Origin: Fibrobacterota bacterium
GTDB lineage: Bacteria > Fibrobacterota > Chitinivibrionia > Chitinivibrionales > JANQEN01
Reading direction: 5' to 3'
Length of the DNA: 6,791 nucleotides
NCBI GenBank assembly: GCA_030619215.1
Contig: JAUXBV010000191.1
Location: 1-6,791 of the forward strand
Shown piece by piece: positions 5,968-6,791 of this stretch (position 1 is its first letter; every line of letters begins with the position of its first letter). Below the pieces are notes generated by a model, which worked only from the letters and a program-made list of their open reading frames with translations, did no database searches and was not told the DNA's origin. The position numbers and the translations under genes are program-made.

Positions 5968-6791
5968 ATGAAATTAGCGGTAAAGTTTTTATTATCAGTT
6001 TTAGTCTGTTTAACGTTTATACATGCATTTCCCGACGTTGGAGATACGCCGGAAGATTTTACACGGTATCACTATCAATTGGACAAGGAATGGAATCTTT
6101 ATGAGCACCTGGATGGAAATACCGTGATCTTTCTTATAACAGGAAGCTTTACATGACCCCCTACCCAAGTATCTGCGGAGCGGAGAGAAAAGTTATGGCA
6201 AGATTACAAAGATGAATATGGATTTATTTTTCTTGAGATTTATTGTAAGGAAGAGTTAGCTCCTGGTTGCCATAATCCTTTTGCTGTTAATAATCCAAAT
6301 CTTGATAACCAACCTTCTACAATGGAACAGAGAATATTAATGTATACATATTATAGAGACTCTCTTAATATGACAGCGCCATCCTTAATTGACAGTATGG
6401 ACAATTATTTTTTATCTCCACCATACGATTCCGGGCCTGATGCTGCCTATGTGATAAGAGTTGACACTACCTTTGGATATACATATGATTATATACACAC
6501 CTGGAATTGGCCGGAATTATACGATGAAATTGAGGAAGCGATTATAGAAGCATTGAAAGACGTTGAAGTGGATCAAGAAGCTCCGTCAGTTGAAGTAACT
6601 TCACCTCAAGCCGGTGAAGAGCTGGCACTAGGTGATGATTACGATATTGAATGGACAGCTACAGATAATGTTGGTGTCACTTCAAGAGCAATTTATCTAT
6701 CTAAAAATAATGGGTCTATGTGGGAACTTATTGACAGCTCAGAGGGAAATACAGGAACGTATTCCTGGGAAGTTCCTACCGAGGCATCCGG
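5968..6791 (+). CDS. Exported deiodinase-like selenoprotein with Ig-like module; in-frame UGA read as Sec; 3' end missing
   Basis: Thioredoxin-fold selenoprotein related to iodothyronine deiodinases, presumably an extracytoplasmic redox enzyme of unknown substrate. ATG at 5968 follows AAGGAGG by 7 bases. Residues 1-20 are a signal peptide (cleavage after F-I-H-A; no lipobox). The TGA at 6154-6156 is codon 63, and the same frame is then open to the window edge. Around it stands G-S-F-T-U-P-P (59-65), the deiodinase active-site pattern (G-S-x-T-U-P-P). Downstream the family order continues: a beta strand F-I-F-L-E-I-Y (86-92), E95-E96 where deiodinases have E-A-H, M-E-Q-R (119-122), I-D-S-M-D-N (141-146; V-D-T-M-D-N in relatives), a Y-V-I strand (161-163) and a C-terminal helix to about 200. 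Cys93 and Cys101 are possible resolving partners. Residues about 203-274 begin an Ig-like module (S-P-Q-A-G-E, D-I-E-W-T-A). Automatic annotation would give a 62-residue stub. Frameshift or pseudogene is unlikely because no frame change is needed. Confidence 0.87.
6154..6156 (+). other. UGA selenocysteine codon (Sec63)
   Basis: The TGA lies between T62 (ACA) and P64-P65 (CCC CCT), precisely where deiodinases have selenocysteine in T-U-P-P. Two hundred and eleven complete sense codons follow without a stop. The host does not look like a TGA-recoding organism: the two other genes end in TAA, contain no in-frame TGA and use TGG for their many tryptophans. Confidence 0.87.
6165..6198 (+). promoter_or_regulatory. 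Candidate bacterial SECIS element downstream of the UGA
   Basis: Bacterial selenoprotein mRNAs carry a hairpin just after the UGA, bound by SelB, usually with a G at the start of a small apical loop about 16-37 bases downstream. Here the upper stem is 6172-6174 with 6184-6186 (TCT/AGA), a G-G mismatch, then C6176-G6182 and G6177-C6181, closing on the loop GAG (6178-6180), which begins 22 bases after the UGA. A weaker lower stem pairs 6165-6170 with 6192-6198, with one bulged A and two G-T wobbles, across an asymmetric internal loop. Position and loop G fit the bacterial pattern; the stem is short and was found by eye only. Confidence 0.5.

Noticed and set aside
5968..6156. Reading this as a free-standing 62-residue secreted peptide ending at TGA.
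   Set aside because: The same frame continues without a stop to the window end and encodes the rest of a deiodinase-like domain, and the TGA falls at the known Sec position of T-U-P-P.
6154..6156. Nonsense mutation or genome-wide TGA recoding (Trp or Gly) as the cause of the in-frame TGA.
   Set aside because: The two other genes have no in-frame TGA, use TGG for Trp and end in TAA; a random nonsense mutation exactly at the family's Sec codon is improbable.

Overview
The window looks like a chromosomal segment of a Gram-negative bacterium from the Bacteroidota/Fibrobacterota-type (FCB) assemblage, probably an environmental or host-associated polymer degrader. The indications are a GH92 alpha-mannosidase, a gingipain-like C25 peptidase with a C-terminal sorting-type domain, and Ig-like surface modules. 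This taxonomic reading is inference; no marker gene is present. In-frame reading through a TGA also implies that the host encodes selenocysteine.

Layout: (1) bases 1-2136, + strand: a GH92 glycoside hydrolase cut at its 5' end by the window edge. (2) 2137-2399: spacer between two convergent genes. It holds a 116-bp inverted-terminal repeat element that contains two small hairpins, each flanked by short direct repeats, and then a strong intrinsic terminator serving the minus-strand gene. (3) 2400-5324, - strand: a complete 974-residue secreted C25 cysteine peptidase with propeptide, catalytic domain, Kre9-like Ig module, MAM-like jelly-roll module and C-terminal sorting-type domain. It appears more G+C-rich than the genes on either side. 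(4) 5325-5967: a 643-bp divergent intergenic region, AT-rich, with several palindromes, candidate promoters in both directions and a GAAA-capped hairpin in the putative leader of the next gene. (5) 5968 to the window end, + strand: the most interesting gene, an exported selenoprotein related to iodothyronine deiodinases. A naive reading ends at a TGA after 62 codons, but the same frame stays open for 211 more complete codons to the window edge. The TGA sits exactly at the selenocysteine of the deiodinase motif (G-S-F-T-U-P-P), and the protein after it keeps the rest of the family pattern, including an I-D-S-M-D-N motif, before an Ig-like module.

The genes are not one operon: the first two converge and the last two diverge. 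What they share is export. The peptidase and the selenoprotein have clear signal peptides, and both carry an Ig-like module opening with a similar S-P-x-x-G-E motif, so they probably belong to the same surface or secreted proteome. The main discovery candidate is the modular, exported, deiodinase-like selenoprotein with its proposed bacterial SECIS element directly after the UGA.
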